A DNA stretch of 64,000 nucleotides from Actinomycetes bacterium (GTDB lineage Bacteria > Actinomycetota > Thermoleophilia > Solirubrobacterales > 70-9), in assembly GCA_016861045.1 (NCBI GenBank), contig BOKP01000004.1:186001-250000 (forward strand), written 5' to 3'. A model generated the notes under the pieces. The model saw only the letters and a list, made by a program, of their open reading frames with translations, had not been told where the DNA came from and searched no databases. The translations under genes were made by a program, and so were the position numbers. Of this stretch, positions 1 to 11,569 are shown piece by piece (the stretch's first letter is position 1; every line of letters starts with the position of its first letter).

Positions 1-482
1 ATCCGGCGCTCGACTCGGACGAGCGCGGGTTCGTCGCCACCGATCCCGGCACCCGGCTCGCGGCCGGGCACGACGACGTCTACGTGCCGGGCGACGCGGG
101 CGACTTCCCGATCAAGCAGGCGTTCCTCGCGTTCCTGCAGGCGGACGCGGTCGCCAACCACATCGACGCCGGGCTGCGCGGGCGCGACTTCGACCAGCCG
201 TTCGACCCGGTGAGCATGTGCATCATGGAGATGCTCGACAAGGCGACGTTCGCCCAGGTGCCCGTCGAGGTCACCGGCGATCCCGACCGGCCGGTCCGGG
301 TGCGCCCGGACGGGAACGGCGGCTACAAGGTCGGCACCTCTCCGGTCTGGCGGCTCGGCAAGAAGATGCTCGGCTTCTCGGTGCCGATGCGCTTCTCCGC
401 CGGGGAGCCCTTCCACGCCGGCCGGGCATGGCAGGCGATGGACGTCGGCATCAAGGCGATGTCGGCGATGCTCGCCGACTGA
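1..482 (+). CDS. FAD-dependent pyridine nucleotide-disulfide-type oxidoreductase (NDH-2/SQR-like), C-terminal part
   Basis: The frame is open from the left edge (first full codon at base 3) to a TGA at 480-482, so the start lies outside the window. The visible ~159 residues contain a VYVPGDAGDFPIKQ segment. This matches the second FAD-contacting GD motif of NADH dehydrogenase II and sulfide:quinone reductase proteins, in which the Asp binds the FAD ribityl chain. It is followed by the family's usual helix (AFLAFLQADAVANHI). The C-terminal tail with a MEMLDKATF segment resembles the sulfide:quinone reductase side of the family. The redox-active cysteines are not all visible, so substrate and electron acceptor cannot be assigned. 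A membrane-peripheral role is typical of the family. Confidence 0.7.
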   Translation, partial: PALDSDERGFVATDPGTRLAAGHDDVYVPGDAGDFPIKQAFLAFLQADAVANHIDAGLRGRDFDQPFDPVSMCIMEMLDKATFAQVPVEVTGDPDRPVRVRPDGNGGYKVGTSPVWRLGKKMLGFSVPMRFSAGEPFHAGRAWQAMDVGIKAMSAMLAD

Positions 483-536
483 CGCCGCAGCCGGTCCTTC
501 GGCACGCGCCGGCGGCGCGCGGGCGCCGGGCCGCGC

Positions 537-555
537 CCGCAACAATGGGTTGCGG
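537..555 (+). promoter_or_regulatory. 7-bp inverted repeat over the start codon of the MscS gene
   Basis: CCGCAAC (537-543) and GTTGCGG (549-555) form a perfect 7-bp inverted repeat with a 5-nt spacer; its last base is the first base of the GTG start. AACAAT (541-546) inside it sits 8 nt before the GTG and could serve as a weak -10 box. The repeat could be an operator or an RNA hairpin masking the start. Confidence 0.4.
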
Positions 556-1541
556 TGAAGCGGGTCTATCGCAGAGTCCGGGACCGCGAGAGCGGCGTGC
601 GCGCGTTCGAGTCGCGGACCGAGGTCTGGCGCGAGGCCGGCCTCGGCGACGAGATCAGCCGCGGCGACGCGCGCAAGGCCCGCCGCGAGGCGGTCGTCCT
701 GGTCGTCCTGATCGTCGCCGTGATCGTCCTCTTCACGCAGCGCGAGGCGCTGCTGCCCGATGCCGGCAAGGGGCTCCGTTACGTCACCGCGGCGATCATC
801 GCGCTGCTCGGCTGGCTGCTGGCACGGACCCTCGCCAAGAGCCTCGGGCCGTCCCTGCTCCGGCGCATGGAGCCGGGGACCGCCGGCACGGTCGGGTTCC
901 TGACCAGGCTCGCGATGATCACGGTCGCGATCGTCGTCGCGCTCCGGATCGCGGGCGTCAAGCCGGAGACCCTGGCGGTCGGGGGGGCCTTCACCGCGGT
1001 CGTCCTCGGCCTCGCGGCCCAGCAGACCCTCGCCCACGTCTTCGCCGGGATGGTTCTGCTGACGACCCGGCCGTTCGTGGTCGGCGACCAGGTCAAGCTG
1101 CGCGGCGGCGCGATGTCCGGCGAGGTCGAGGGGATCGTCAGCTCGCTCGGGCTCTTCCACACGACGCTGCTCAGCGGCGGCGACCGGACGATGATCCCCA
1201 ACAACGTGATCATGCAGCTCGCGGTGATCCCGATCTCGGAGCCGGAGCGGATCGAGCTGCGGGCCCGCTTCAGCGCCGACGTCACCCCGCAGCGGCTGCA
1301 GCGGATGATCGAGAAGGCGGTCAGGGTGCCGCTCAGAAGCGCCCCCCAGGTCCAGCTCGAGGAGCTCGACGGCGACCAGGTGACGGTGATGATCACCGCC
1401 GTGCCGCTGAACCCCGCCGACGGGTCGAAGCTCGCCAGCGACGTCCTCGAGGCGGTCCGCGACACTGACCTCGACGGCAGGCCGGACGCCTACGACCTGC
1501 CGACCCCCACCGCCGAGCAGGAGCGGTCCGCCGGCCGCTGA
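555..1541 (+). CDS. MscS-family small-conductance mechanosensitive channel
   Basis: This 328-residue inner-membrane protein opens under membrane tension to release solutes during hypo-osmotic shock. Hydrophobic segments lie near residues 46-61, 75-92 and 113-131. They are followed by a pore-lining TM3-like helix at about 141-170, rich in Ala and Gly (AVGGAFTAVVLGLAAQQ), and the conserved link TRPFVVGDQV into the cytoplasmic beta domain. A soluble beta/alpha-beta vestibule follows to about residue 300. It is longer than E. coli MscS (286 residues) because of an N-terminal charged region of about 45 residues. The GTG at 555 is the only reasonable start. The next gene on the same strand begins 59 nt downstream. 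Confidence 0.9.
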   Translation: MKRVYRRVRDRESGVRAFESRTEVWREAGLGDEISRGDARKARREAVVLVVLIVAVIVLFTQREALLPDAGKGLRYVTAAIIALLGWLLARTLAKSLGPSLLRRMEPGTAGTVGFLTRLAMITVAIVVALRIAGVKPETLAVGGAFTAVVLGLAAQQTLAHVFAGMVLLTTRPFVVGDQVKLRGGAMSGEVEGIVSSLGLFHTTLLSGGDRTMIPNNVIMQLAVIPISEPERIELRARFSADVTPQRLQRMIEKAVRVPLRSAPQVQLEELDGDQVTVMITAVPLNPADGSKLASDVLEAVRDTDLDGRPDAYDLPTPTAEQERSAGR

Positions 1542-1600
1542 GCCGCCGGCCTTCGCGCCCGGAGCCGCCGCCGGCCGCCGGAGCAGACGGCGACGGTCGG

Positions 1601-2500
1601 ATGCGAAGCTGTCCGATCGGCTCCCGAGGCCTGATCGTGCTCCTCAGCGCCGCGATCGCGGTGATCGCGACGATCGGCGCGCTCGGCTCGGCCGGCGAGA
1701 CGGACCGGTCGGGCGAGTCGGGCGAGGCCTCGTCCGGCGCCGCGATCACGGAGGCTCCGACGCGGGGACGCGACGCAGATCGCCGGCGGCCCGGTCGCGC
1801 TCATCGCGCCGCCGCCCGCCGGCACGCCCGGATCGCCCGTGCGGGCCGGTGGGCCGCGGGCCGCGACGGGCGCGTCGCTTTCGCGATCGCCGGTCCCGAC
1901 GGGGAGGTCCGCGGTCGCAACGAGCATGAGCCGTTCGAGGCGGCGAGCGTCGTCAAGGCGCTGATCCTCGCCGCCGAGCTGCAGCGCGTCGCCGACGACG
2001 GCCGGGGGCTCGACCCGGGCGTCGCCGCCGAGCTGGGGCGGATGATCACGGTTTCCGACAACGGCGCCGCGTCGACCGTCTTCGCCCGGGTCGGGCCGGA
2101 GCGGCTCGACGCCATCGCCCACCGTGCCGGCCTGAGCGACTTCCGCTCATCGACGACGTGGGGCGCGAGCGAGATCAGCGCCGCCGACATGGCGGCGCTG
2201 TTCGCCGACCTCGGCCGCGTCCTCCCCGCGCGTCACGAGAGGTTCGGGCTGGGCCTGCTCGGGTCGATCGTCCCCGCTCAGCGCTGGGGGATCGCGAGGG
2301 TCGCCGCCGAGCGCGGCTGGAGCGTCCGCTTCAAGGGCGGCTGGCGCGTCGATCCGGTCGGAGCGATCGTCAACCAGGCCGCCGAGCTGCGACGGGACGG
2401 CGCCGAACGCGCGATCGCGGTCCTCACCGATCGGCAGCCGTCGATGGCCTACGGGATCGAGACGATCGAGGGGATAGCGGACCGGCTGCTCCGCGGGTGA
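1601..2500 (+). CDS. secreted or anchored class A beta-lactamase-like serine hydrolase
   Basis: The 299-residue protein starts with a hydrophobic segment at residues 10-30 (signal peptide or anchor) and a Ser/Arg-rich linker to about 85. It then has the serine beta-lactamase/DD-peptidase fold motifs: SVVK (SxxK, Ser116/Lys119), SDN at 152-154, and KGG at 245-247 in place of KTG/KSG. A class A omega loop with ExxLN (Glu166) is not evident in the STTWGASEISAADMA region. Efficient beta-lactam hydrolysis is therefore doubtful, and a peptidase or other hydrolase role outside the membrane is as likely. The start is ATG 1601, with no clear Shine-Dalgarno sequence. Confidence 0.75.
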   Translation: MRSCPIGSRGLIVLLSAAIAVIATIGALGSAGETDRSGESGEASSGAAITEAPTRGRDADRRRPGRAHRAAARRHARIARAGRWAAGRDGRVAFAIAGPDGEVRGRNEHEPFEAASVVKALILAAELQRVADDGRGLDPGVAAELGRMITVSDNGAASTVFARVGPERLDAIAHRAGLSDFRSSTTWGASEISAADMAALFADLGRVLPARHERFGLGLLGSIVPAQRWGIARVAAERGWSVRFKGGWRVDPVGAIVNQAAELRRDGAERAIAVLTDRQPSMAYGIETIEGIADRLLRG

Positions 2501-2577
2501 GCCGGTCGCGGGCGATGCGCCGCCGGTGCAAGGGCGCCGGTCGGAGCTCCGTCCCGCTCCCGGTCCGGCCCGCGAGG

Positions 2578-4199
<1,622 letters not shown>

Positions 4200-4832
4200 C
4201 TAGCCGCTGACGACGACGCGGGCCGGGCGGATCACCTGCGAGTCGACCCGGTAGCCGCGCTCGAGGGTCTCGATCACGGTGCCGCTCTCGACGCCGTCGG
4301 CGGCGCTGGTCGCGATCGCCTCGTGCTCGGAGGGGTCGAAGCGCTCGCCGACCGGATCGAAGGCGACGACCCCGGTCCGCTCGAGCGCCGCCGAGAGCTC
4401 GCGGTAGACGAGCGCGACCCCCTCGGCGAGGGCGTCGCGGGCCGACACCTCCTCGCTCGGCGCCTCGCCGTCGCCCCCCCGCCCCGACGGGTCGACGCCG
4501 GCGGCGACGAGCGCACGCTCGAGGTTGTCGAGGGCGGGAAGGACGCTGCGCGCGAGCGCGGCCCGCCCCCGCTGCTCGGCCTCGGCCACCTCGACCTTGA
4601 CGCGGCGCCGGTAGTTCTCGAAGTCGGCCCGGGCGCGCTGCGCCAGCTCGAGGTGCTCGTCGCGCTCGCGGGTGCGCTCGGCGAGCAGCGCGTCGAGATC
4701 GGTCTCGACCTCGGCCGCCGCGTCGTCGTCCGCGACGACCTCGGCGTCGACGATCTCGGGCTCGCGCTCGGACGGGGCGGCTTCGGCCGCCCCGTCCTGC
4801 TGCTCGTCGCCCGCTGCCCGCTGCTCGTCCAT
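4200..4832 (-). CDS. grpE: GrpE nucleotide exchange factor for DnaK
   Basis: This 210-residue protein has an acidic disordered N-terminus (1-45), a long dimerising coiled coil (about 45-110, including [14 protein letters not shown]) and the C-terminal beta wing ending [17 protein letters not shown], the GrpE signature. It exchanges ADP on DnaK. It is 27 nt downstream of dnaK and 9 nt upstream of dnaJ, in one operon. Its N-terminal [10 protein letters not shown] stretch copies the C-terminal tail of the neighbouring DnaK, and 25 bases are identical (4733-4757 and 4874-4898). Confidence 0.95.
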   Translation of the reverse strand: MDEQRAAGDEQQDGAAEAAPSEREPEIVDAEVVADDDAAAEVETDLDALLAERTRERDEHLELAQRARADFENYRRRVKVEVAEAEQRGRAALARSVLPALDNLERALVAAGVDPSGRGGDGEAPSEEVSARDALAEGVALVYRELSAALERTGVVAFDPVGERFDPSEHEAIATSAADGVESGTVIETLERGYRVDSQVIRPARVVVSG

Positions 4833-4859
4833 CGCTGACAGATCGATCCCCGCCGGGCC

Positions 4860-6749
<1,890 letters not shown>

Positions 6750-6800
6750 GGGCCCGGTTCCTTTCTGAGGACAGTATGCGCTGGTTACTGGCGAAAATCT

Positions 6801-6836
6801 AAGTGGCACGCTAGCAGATATCTCGGCGGCTGCCAA
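6801..6836 (-). promoter_or_regulatory. candidate dnaK operon promoter
   Basis: Reading the minus strand, TTGGCA (complement of 6831-6836), 17 nt, then TAGCGT (complement of 6808-6813) fits a housekeeping promoter, giving a leader of about 52 nt before the dnaK ATG. The surrounding block (6770-6825) is visibly more AT-rich than its neighbours. No good match to the HspR-binding HAIR consensus (CTTGAGT-N7-ACTCAAG) was found. Confidence 0.45.
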
Positions 6837-6967
6837 GCGGCGCGCGGTGAGGCGCCGGCGCCGCATCGGATCGGCGGCGCTAGTGTGGACGGCATCGGCG
6901 CGCGCCGAGCAGTACCGGCCGCCGCAAAGCGACCCCGGGCCGTCAGGCCCGACAGGAGACCCCGACG

Positions 6968-8137
6968 ATGCGATCCCGTGCACTGATCCTCTCGCTACTC
7001 GCGCTCGCGATGGCGGCGCTGCTCGCCCCCGCGGCCGGCGCTGCCGCCAAGGGCAAGGGCAAGAAGAACGCCCCCAAGGTCACCGTGATGACCCGCAACC
7101 TCTACCTGGGGGCGGACCTGAGCCCGGCCATCAACGCGCCGGGTCTGCCGGAGGCCTTCGACGCCGCCGGCGAGATCGTCAACGACGTCGACGCCTCCGA
7201 TTTCCCGGTCCGCGCCAAGCTCTTGGCCGCCGAGATCGCGAAGGCGAAGCCCGACCTGCTCGGCCTGCAGGAGGTCGCGCTGTGGAAGGATCAGACGCCG
7301 TCCGACCTCGGAGCGCCGCCGCTCGGAGTCGGGACGCCGGCCGACCACCTCCGCTACGACTTCCTGAAGCTGCTCCAGAAGGAGCTGAAGAAGCGCGACG
7401 CCCGTTACGAGGTCGTGTCGCTGCAGCAGGAGTTCAGCGCCGAGCTGCCGGCCGACACCGACGGCAGCGACGCCACCGGCGGCCTCTTCGGCGCCGACAT
7501 GGACGGCAGCCTGACGATGCGCGACGCGATCCTCGTCCGCAAGGGCGGCAAGGTGAGGGCCTCGAAGCCCGACAGCGGCAACTTCGAGACCCGCTACGAG
7601 CCGACGGTGGGCGGGATCCTGATCCCGGTCGATCGCGGCTGGGAGTCGGTCGAGGCGAAGGTCAAGGGCGGCAAGAGGACGAGGGGCGCCAAGTTCCGGT
7701 TCGTCAACACCCACCTCGAGGCCTTCGGCGAGCCGGCGATCCGCGAGGCGCAGGCACGCGAGCTGTTCGCCCAGGGCGGCCCGCTGAACACGAAGAAGCA
7801 GGTCGTCTTCCTCGGCGACATCAACTCCGGCGGCCCGAAGGACAAGGTCGGCACCGGCTTCACCACACCGGGCGACGAAGGCGCGTACAACGCCCTCGTC
7901 GATGACGCCGGCCTGTTCAACCTCGGCGCCCGGCAGACCTGCTGCTACCCGGACGTGTTCGAGCCGGTGATCGGCGACTACCGGTTCGATCACACCGTCG
8001 ACCACGTGATGGCCAAGCCGAAGGTCAAGCAGCTCGACGCCTACGTGACCGGAGGCGACCCGTCCGTCACCGGGCCCGGCGGCGTCGTCGCTTCCGACCA
8101 CGGCGGCGTGGTCAGCAAGCTCAGGCTCGGCAAGTAG
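6968..8137 (+). CDS. secreted endonuclease/exonuclease/phosphatase (EEP) family protein
   Basis: The 389-residue protein has a clear Sec signal peptide ([20 protein letters not shown] then PAAGA, cleavage near 24-27). The mature part has the EEP (DNase I/sphingomyelinase/inositol phosphatase) fold motifs in order: [33 protein letters not shown] and the terminal ASDHGGVV. These supply the metal-binding Glu, the Asp/Asn pair and the catalytic Asp-His. Nuclease, phosphatase and phosphodiesterase members cannot be separated by eye; an extracytoplasmic lipid or nucleotide phosphodiesterase is plausible. It is divergent from dnaK, with a 218-bp gap. A perfect palindrome 10 nt after the stop may terminate it. 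Confidence 0.85.
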   Translation: MRSRALILSLLALAMAALLAPAAGAAAKGKGKKNAPKVTVMTRNLYLGADLSPAINAPGLPEAFDAAGEIVNDVDASDFPVRAKLLAAEIAKAKPDLLGLQEVALWKDQTPSDLGAPPLGVGTPADHLRYDFLKLLQKELKKRDARYEVVSLQQEFSAELPADTDGSDATGGLFGADMDGSLTMRDAILVRKGGKVRASKPDSGNFETRYEPTVGGILIPVDRGWESVEAKVKGGKRTRGAKFRFVNTHLEAFGEPAIREAQARELFAQGGPLNTKKQVVFLGDINSGGPKDKVGTGFTTPGDEGAYNALVDDAGLFNLGARQTCCYPDVFEPVIGDYRFDHTVDHVMAKPKVKQLDAYVTGGDPSVTGPGGVVASDHGGVVSKLRLGK

Positions 8138-8146
8138 GGACAGGCG

Positions 8147-8174
8147 GGCGGCCCCGGCGCGCGCCGGGGCCGCC
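8147..8174. terminator. 28-bp perfect GC palindrome after the EEP gene
   Basis: The 14-bp arms are centred between 8160 and 8161 (arm GGCGGCCCCGGCGC), starting 10 nt after the TAG of the secreted EEP gene. No T-run follows, so as a terminator it would be the U-less type, or a transcription-pausing hairpin. Confidence 0.5.
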
Positions 8175-8183
8175 GCGCCTCGT

Positions 8184-8301
8184 CCCGGCGGCGGGGCGGG
8201 GGCTTCGCACACCGGTCGCCCGGCCGGGGGCTCGCGCCTCAGCCCGGCGGCGGGGCGGGGGCTTCGCACACCGGTCGCCCGGCCGGGGGCTCGCGCCTCA
8301 G
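8184..8301. repeat. 59-bp exact tandem duplication
   Basis: Two adjacent identical 59-bp units (8184-8242 and 8243-8301) begin CCCGGCGGCGGGGCGGGGG and end GGGGGCTCGCGCCTCAG. A third, decayed partial unit may follow (8302-8325). The units lie in the 383-bp gap between the convergent EEP and cytochrome genes and encode nothing recognisable. Confidence 0.85.
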
Positions 8302-8520
8302 CCCCGACGCTCGGCGGGGGCTCCTCACCGTTGCCGGTCCCGAGCCGGAGCGGATTTCTTCGGAATGGCGAAGGTTCTCGCATTCGCTCGCGCGATCGGC
8401 CCGGGACGCCGATCGTGGCCCCGATCCTTCCCACGTTGCCAAGCCGGCGTCCGCCCGCCGGCACCCGGCGGGCCGCCGGCGCAGGGGCCCGCCACCACGC
8501 GATCCGCGCCGCCCGCCGCC
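8302..8520. other. remainder of gene-free stretch 8138-8520
   Basis: This rest of the 383-bp convergent intergenic region shows no coding sequence with recognisable homology. A 9-bp hairpin, GCCCGCCGG-CAC-CCGGCGGGC (8453-8473), lies 47 nt beyond the stop of the minus-strand cytochrome gene and may be its terminator. Nothing else was seen. Confidence 0.5.
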
Positions 8521-8913
8521 CTACCTGCCCGCGACGCGCGCCACGAAGTTGGCGACGACGAGGGCGTTCGCGCCCTCGAGGATGCCGGCCGGCATCGTGC
8601 CCCCGACGCCGTCCTCGATCGCCGCCAGGACGCGCTGCTCGGTCGCCTTGACGGCGGCGGCGTCGGCGGCGGGGCCGGCGGCGGCGAGACGGACGTCGAG
8701 GTCGGGCCCGACGACGCCGTCGGAGGCGCCCCGCTCGAGGGTGTGGCAGGTCCCGCAGTTGGTCTGGAAGAGCTGCCGGGCCGCCTCGTCGCTGGCTGCG
8801 ACCTTCTCCGGCGAGGACGACTCCGACCCGTCCTTGTCGAAGGCCCAGAACGGGATCACGATCACGAGCAGCAGCGCCAGCAGGCCGAACGAGATGAAGA
8901 TGCGCTTGTTCAT
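8521..8913 (-). CDS. membrane-anchored mono-heme c-type cytochrome
   Basis: The 130-residue protein has an N-terminal membrane helix (about residues 5-24) that keeps the domain on the outer face of the membrane. The CxxCH heme site is C53-G-T-C56-H57, and Met107 in the GGTMPAG loop is the expected sixth iron ligand. Size and motif spacing fit a class I cytochrome c domain that carries electrons between respiratory complexes. Start ATG 8913 follows a possible TAGTAT -10 box about 45 nt upstream on the minus strand. The next minus-strand gene upstream is nth, 71 nt away and functionally unrelated. Confidence 0.88.
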   Translation of the reverse strand: MNKRIFISFGLLALLLVIVIPFWAFDKDGSESSSPEKVAASDEAARQLFQTNCGTCHTLERGASDGVVGPDLDVRLAAAGPAADAAAVKATEQRVLAAIEDGVGGTMPAGILEGANALVVANFVARVAGR

Positions 8914-8984
8914 TCCGGTGCGGTGAGCGGGGAGGGGTCCCGTCCGGGCGCGGATACTACCCGCTGCAGGGGAGTCGATCCGGG

Positions 8985-9632
8985 CTAGGCGGCCGGCTCG
9001 ACGAGCCCGGCGCGGAGCGCGACGCACATCCGCGCCAGCGCGCACTCGCCGCAGCGCGGCCGCGGCCGGCAGATGCGCCGACCGTGCTCGATCAGGTTCA
9101 TGTGCAGCTCGTAGGCATCGCCGCGGTCGGTGATCGCGAGCATCTCGTCGTGGGCGCCCTCGAGCGAGATCGCCGGCGGAAACAGCCCGAGCCGGCCGCC
9201 GACCCGGTGGACGTGCGTGTCGACGGGGACCTCGGGGCGGTCGAGCGCGAAGATCATCACGCATGCCGCCGTCTTGCGGCCGACCCCGGGGAGCGAGGTC
9301 AAATACCCCACGGCCTCCTCGCGGGGAGCGGTCCGGAGCCAGTCGAGGTCGGCCTCGTCGCCGAGCTCGGCCAGGACCGCCTGGATCCGCGGCCCCTTCG
9401 TGTTCGCGAGCCCGCCTGGTCGGATCGCCTCGATCACCTCCTCGGCCGGCGCGTCGCGGATCGCCGCCCAGCTCGCGAAGCGGTCGCGCAGGCGCCGGTA
9501 GGCGACGTCGCGGTTGCCGTCGCTGGTGTTCTGGGAGAGGATCGTCAGGACGAGCTCGTGCACCGGGTCGCCGTGCGGGTCGTTGCGGCGGCGGCCGTAG
9601 AGCTCCCGGAGCCGGTCGCGGATGGCCCGCAC
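8985..9632 (-). CDS. nth: endonuclease III (bifunctional DNA N-glycosylase/AP lyase)
   Basis: The 215-residue base-excision repair enzyme removes oxidised pyrimidines. It has a helix-hairpin-helix LPGVGRKTA with catalytic Lys120, the Asp138 region VDTHVHR, and a C-terminal [4Fe-4S] cluster at C188-x5-C194-x2-C197-x5-C203 (E. coli has x6 in the first interval). With the GTG start at 9632, the catalytic Lys and Asp fall at the same numbers as in E. coli Nth (120 and 138), supporting this otherwise unmarked start. No earlier in-frame ATG or GTG exists after the upstream pfkB stop. Confidence 0.93.
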   Translation of the reverse strand: MRAIRDRLRELYGRRRNDPHGDPVHELVLTILSQNTSDGNRDVAYRRLRDRFASWAAIRDAPAEEVIEAIRPGGLANTKGPRIQAVLAELGDEADLDWLRTAPREEAVGYLTSLPGVGRKTAACVMIFALDRPEVPVDTHVHRVGGRLGLFPPAISLEGAHDEMLAITDRGDAYELHMNLIEHGRRICRPRPRCGECALARMCVALRAGLVEPAA

Positions 9633-9760
9633 GCGGCGCCGCGACGGCCGCCTCCAGCCCGGCGGCGGCGAGGTGCGGCGGCGTCGATCGATGTCGTCCC
9701 GCGGCCGCGACTCCGAGCCCGAGCCGGTCGCGCTCGCGTAGCCGCGCTCGCCGCCGCCGC

Positions 9761-10681
9761 TCAAGAGGGGAACGCCTCGAGGTGGGTGCAGGTCCTCGCG
9801 CCGGCCGCTGCCGCCGTCGCGAGGGCGCCCCCGGCGCGGGAGAGGTCGAAGCCGACGTCGGCGAGGCCGGCGGCGAGCGCCCCCATGAACGCGTCGCCGG
9901 CGCCGAGCGGGCTGACGACGGCGACCCGTGGCGGTCGCGCCTCGGCGGCACAGGCGCCGCGCGCGACGGCGAGCCCGGGCCCGGCGGTGACGACGGCGAG
10001 CCCGGGCCCGAGCTCGAGCAGGGCCGCCGCCGCCGCGGCCGCGTCGAGGTCGTCGGCGCCGGCGAGCAGCCGTGCCTCGTCGAGGTTGCAGCGCAGCACG
10101 GCGGCGTCGGCGGCGACCTCGAGGCAGCGCTCGCGGCAGTCGTCGATCGTGCGCCAGCGGCCGGGGCGCAGGTTCGGGTCGAACAGGACCGGGACACCGC
10201 GCCCGCCGGCGGCGGCGACGATCGCGGCGGTGACCGCGCGGCTGCGCTCGTCGACGAGCGTGTTCGAGCCGAAGACGACGGCCGCGGCGCCGGCCGCAAC
10301 CTCCTCCTCGCGTCCCGCCAGCGACGCGATCGCGTCGTCGATGCCGGCGCCGTGGATCTCGAAGCTCGGCTCGAGGTCGGGGTCGAGGCAGGCGAACGCG
10401 AACGGCGTCGGCACGCCCTCGAGCTCGCCGTAGAAGCGCAGGTCGACGCCGGCTTCGGCGAGCCGGCGGCGCAGGTAGCGGCCCCGCCCGTCGTCGCCGC
10501 AGGCGCTCGCGAGGGCGGCGGGGGCGCCGGCACGGCGGGCCGCCACCGCGACGTTGGCGAGCGCGCCGCCGGGGTGGACCTCGAACCGGCTCGCCGCGGC
10601 CGGTTCGGACACGGGGTCGGGGCAGATCAGGTCGACGAGCGCCTCGCCGAGGCAGATCAGGGGCTTGCCGGCGGCGCTCAT
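9761..10681 (-). CDS. PfkB-family sugar kinase (fructokinase/ribokinase-like)
   Basis: The 306-residue kinase begins ICLGEALVDLICPD, the PfkB N-terminal motif, and has the Gly-rich sugar-binding stretch HPGGALANVAVAARRAG. The anion-hole/catalytic motif SPLGAGDAFMG places the base at Asp263. It transfers phosphate from ATP to a sugar; the specific sugar is not evident. Start ATG 10681 is preferred over upstream ATGs because TATCCT lies 7 nt before it on the minus strand, fitting leaderless transcription. It is divergent from the dehalogenase-like gene, with only 25 bp between starts. Confidence 0.88.
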   Translation of the reverse strand: MSAAGKPLICLGEALVDLICPDPVSEPAAASRFEVHPGGALANVAVAARRAGAPAALASACGDDGRGRYLRRRLAEAGVDLRFYGELEGVPTPFAFACLDPDLEPSFEIHGAGIDDAIASLAGREEEVAAGAAAVVFGSNTLVDERSRAVTAAIVAAAGGRGVPVLFDPNLRPGRWRTIDDCRERCLEVAADAAVLRCNLDEARLLAGADDLDAAAAAAALLELGPGLAVVTAGPGLAVARGACAAEARPPRVAVVSPLGAGDAFMGALAAGLADVGFDLSRAGGALATAAAAGARTCTHLEAFPS

Positions 10682-10688
10682 CGCGGCG

Positions 10689-10698
10689 AGGATAGGTT
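10689..10698. promoter_or_regulatory. interlocked divergent -10 boxes
   Basis: AGGATAGGTT carries TATCCT on the minus strand (10694-10689; 7 nt before the pfkB-type ATG) and TAGGTT on the plus strand (10693-10698; 8 nt before ATG 10707). The two hexamers share the TA at 10693-10694, so the promoters cannot be occupied at once. Confidence 0.6.
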
Positions 10699-10706
10699 CT
10701 GGGGCC

Positions 10707-11552
10707 ATGCGCGCGCCGGTCGAGGAGCGATTCGTCGAGGTCGACGGCATCCGGCTCTTCCTCCGCGAGCGCCGCGGCGAGGGGCCGCCGATCGTCTACT
10801 TCCACGGCAACCCGACCGACTCGGGCGATTGGCTCCCGTTCATCGCCGCCTCGACGGAGCCGGCGATCGCCCTCGACCTGCCCGGCTTCGGCCGCTCCGA
10901 GCGGCCCGATCCGAGCGTCTTCGACAGCTCCGTCGGCGCCTACGGCCGGCTGCTCGCGAACGCGCTGGCCGCGCTCGCCCCCGGCGGCTACAAGCTGGTC
11001 GTCCACGACTGGGGCGTGGTCGGGCTCGTTGCCTCGCAGGCGAGGCCCGAGGCCGTTCGGGCGCTGGTCGTGATCAACGCGGTGCCGCTCAGCGCCACCT
11101 ACCGCTGGCACTTCCTGGCCCGCTGCTGGCGCCGGCGCGGGATCGGTGAGCTGCTGGCGCGACCGCGGCCGCGATGGCTGGCGAAGCGGATGATGCGGCT
11201 CGCCCGGCCCGGCAGGCGGCCGCTGCCGGGCGAGCTGGTCGAGCGGATGCTCGCCAACTGGGACGCGGGAATGGCGCGCTCGATACTGGCCCTCTACCGG
11301 TCGGCGGACGGCGACGTCCTCGCCGCCGCCGGCGACGGGCTCGCGGCGATCCGCTGCCCGGCCTTGATCCTCTGGGGCGAGCTCGACCCCTACATCGGGC
11401 CGGCCGACGGCCGGTCGTTCGAGCGCCGGATCTCCGGCGCCCGCTTCGTCACCGTCGAGCGCGCCGGCCACTGGCCGTGGATCGACCGTCCCGAGCTCGT
11501 CGACGAGGTGATCGACTTCCTGGCCGATCCCGGCGCTCCGCCGCCTGGCTAG
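10707..11552 (+). CDS. haloalkane dehalogenase-like alpha/beta hydrolase
   Basis: The 281-residue alpha/beta hydrolase has HGNPTDSGDW (residues 33-42) and nucleophile motif VVHDWGVVG with Asp101, followed by Trp102. The acid is in LWGELDPYIG and the His in AGHWPWIDRPE. An Asp nucleophile in HDWG, with Asn35 of HGNPT and Trp102 as the halide-binding pair, is the haloalkane dehalogenase arrangement; epoxide hydrolases share the Asp but usually not this pair. The real substrate is unknown. Start ATG 10707 sits 8 nt after TAGGTT. The PAP2 gene follows 17 nt after the stop. Confidence 0.82.
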   Translation: MRAPVEERFVEVDGIRLFLRERRGEGPPIVYFHGNPTDSGDWLPFIAASTEPAIALDLPGFGRSERPDPSVFDSSVGAYGRLLANALAALAPGGYKLVVHDWGVVGLVASQARPEAVRALVVINAVPLSATYRWHFLARCWRRRGIGELLARPRPRWLAKRMMRLARPGRRPLPGELVERMLANWDAGMARSILALYRSADGDVLAAAGDGLAAIRCPALILWGELDPYIGPADGRSFERRISGARFVTVERAGHWPWIDRPELVDEVIDFLADPGAPPPG

Positions 11553-11557
11553 CGGCC

Positions 11558-11563
11558 TACAAT
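11558..11563 (+). promoter_or_regulatory. -10 box for a leaderless PAP2 mRNA
   Basis: TACAAT lies 6 nt upstream of the GTG at 11570, so the transcript would start at or next to the start codon. Confidence 0.5.
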
Positions 11564-11569
11564 CGAGCC

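Noticed and set aside
6750-6830. HAIR/CIRCE-type HspR operator before dnaK
   Set aside because: Expected from hspR in the operon, but no acceptable CTTGAGT-N7-ACTCAAG or CIRCE match was found in the AT-rich block.
8184-8301. CRISPR array
   Set aside because: The units are adjacent without spacers and there are only two; no cas genes.
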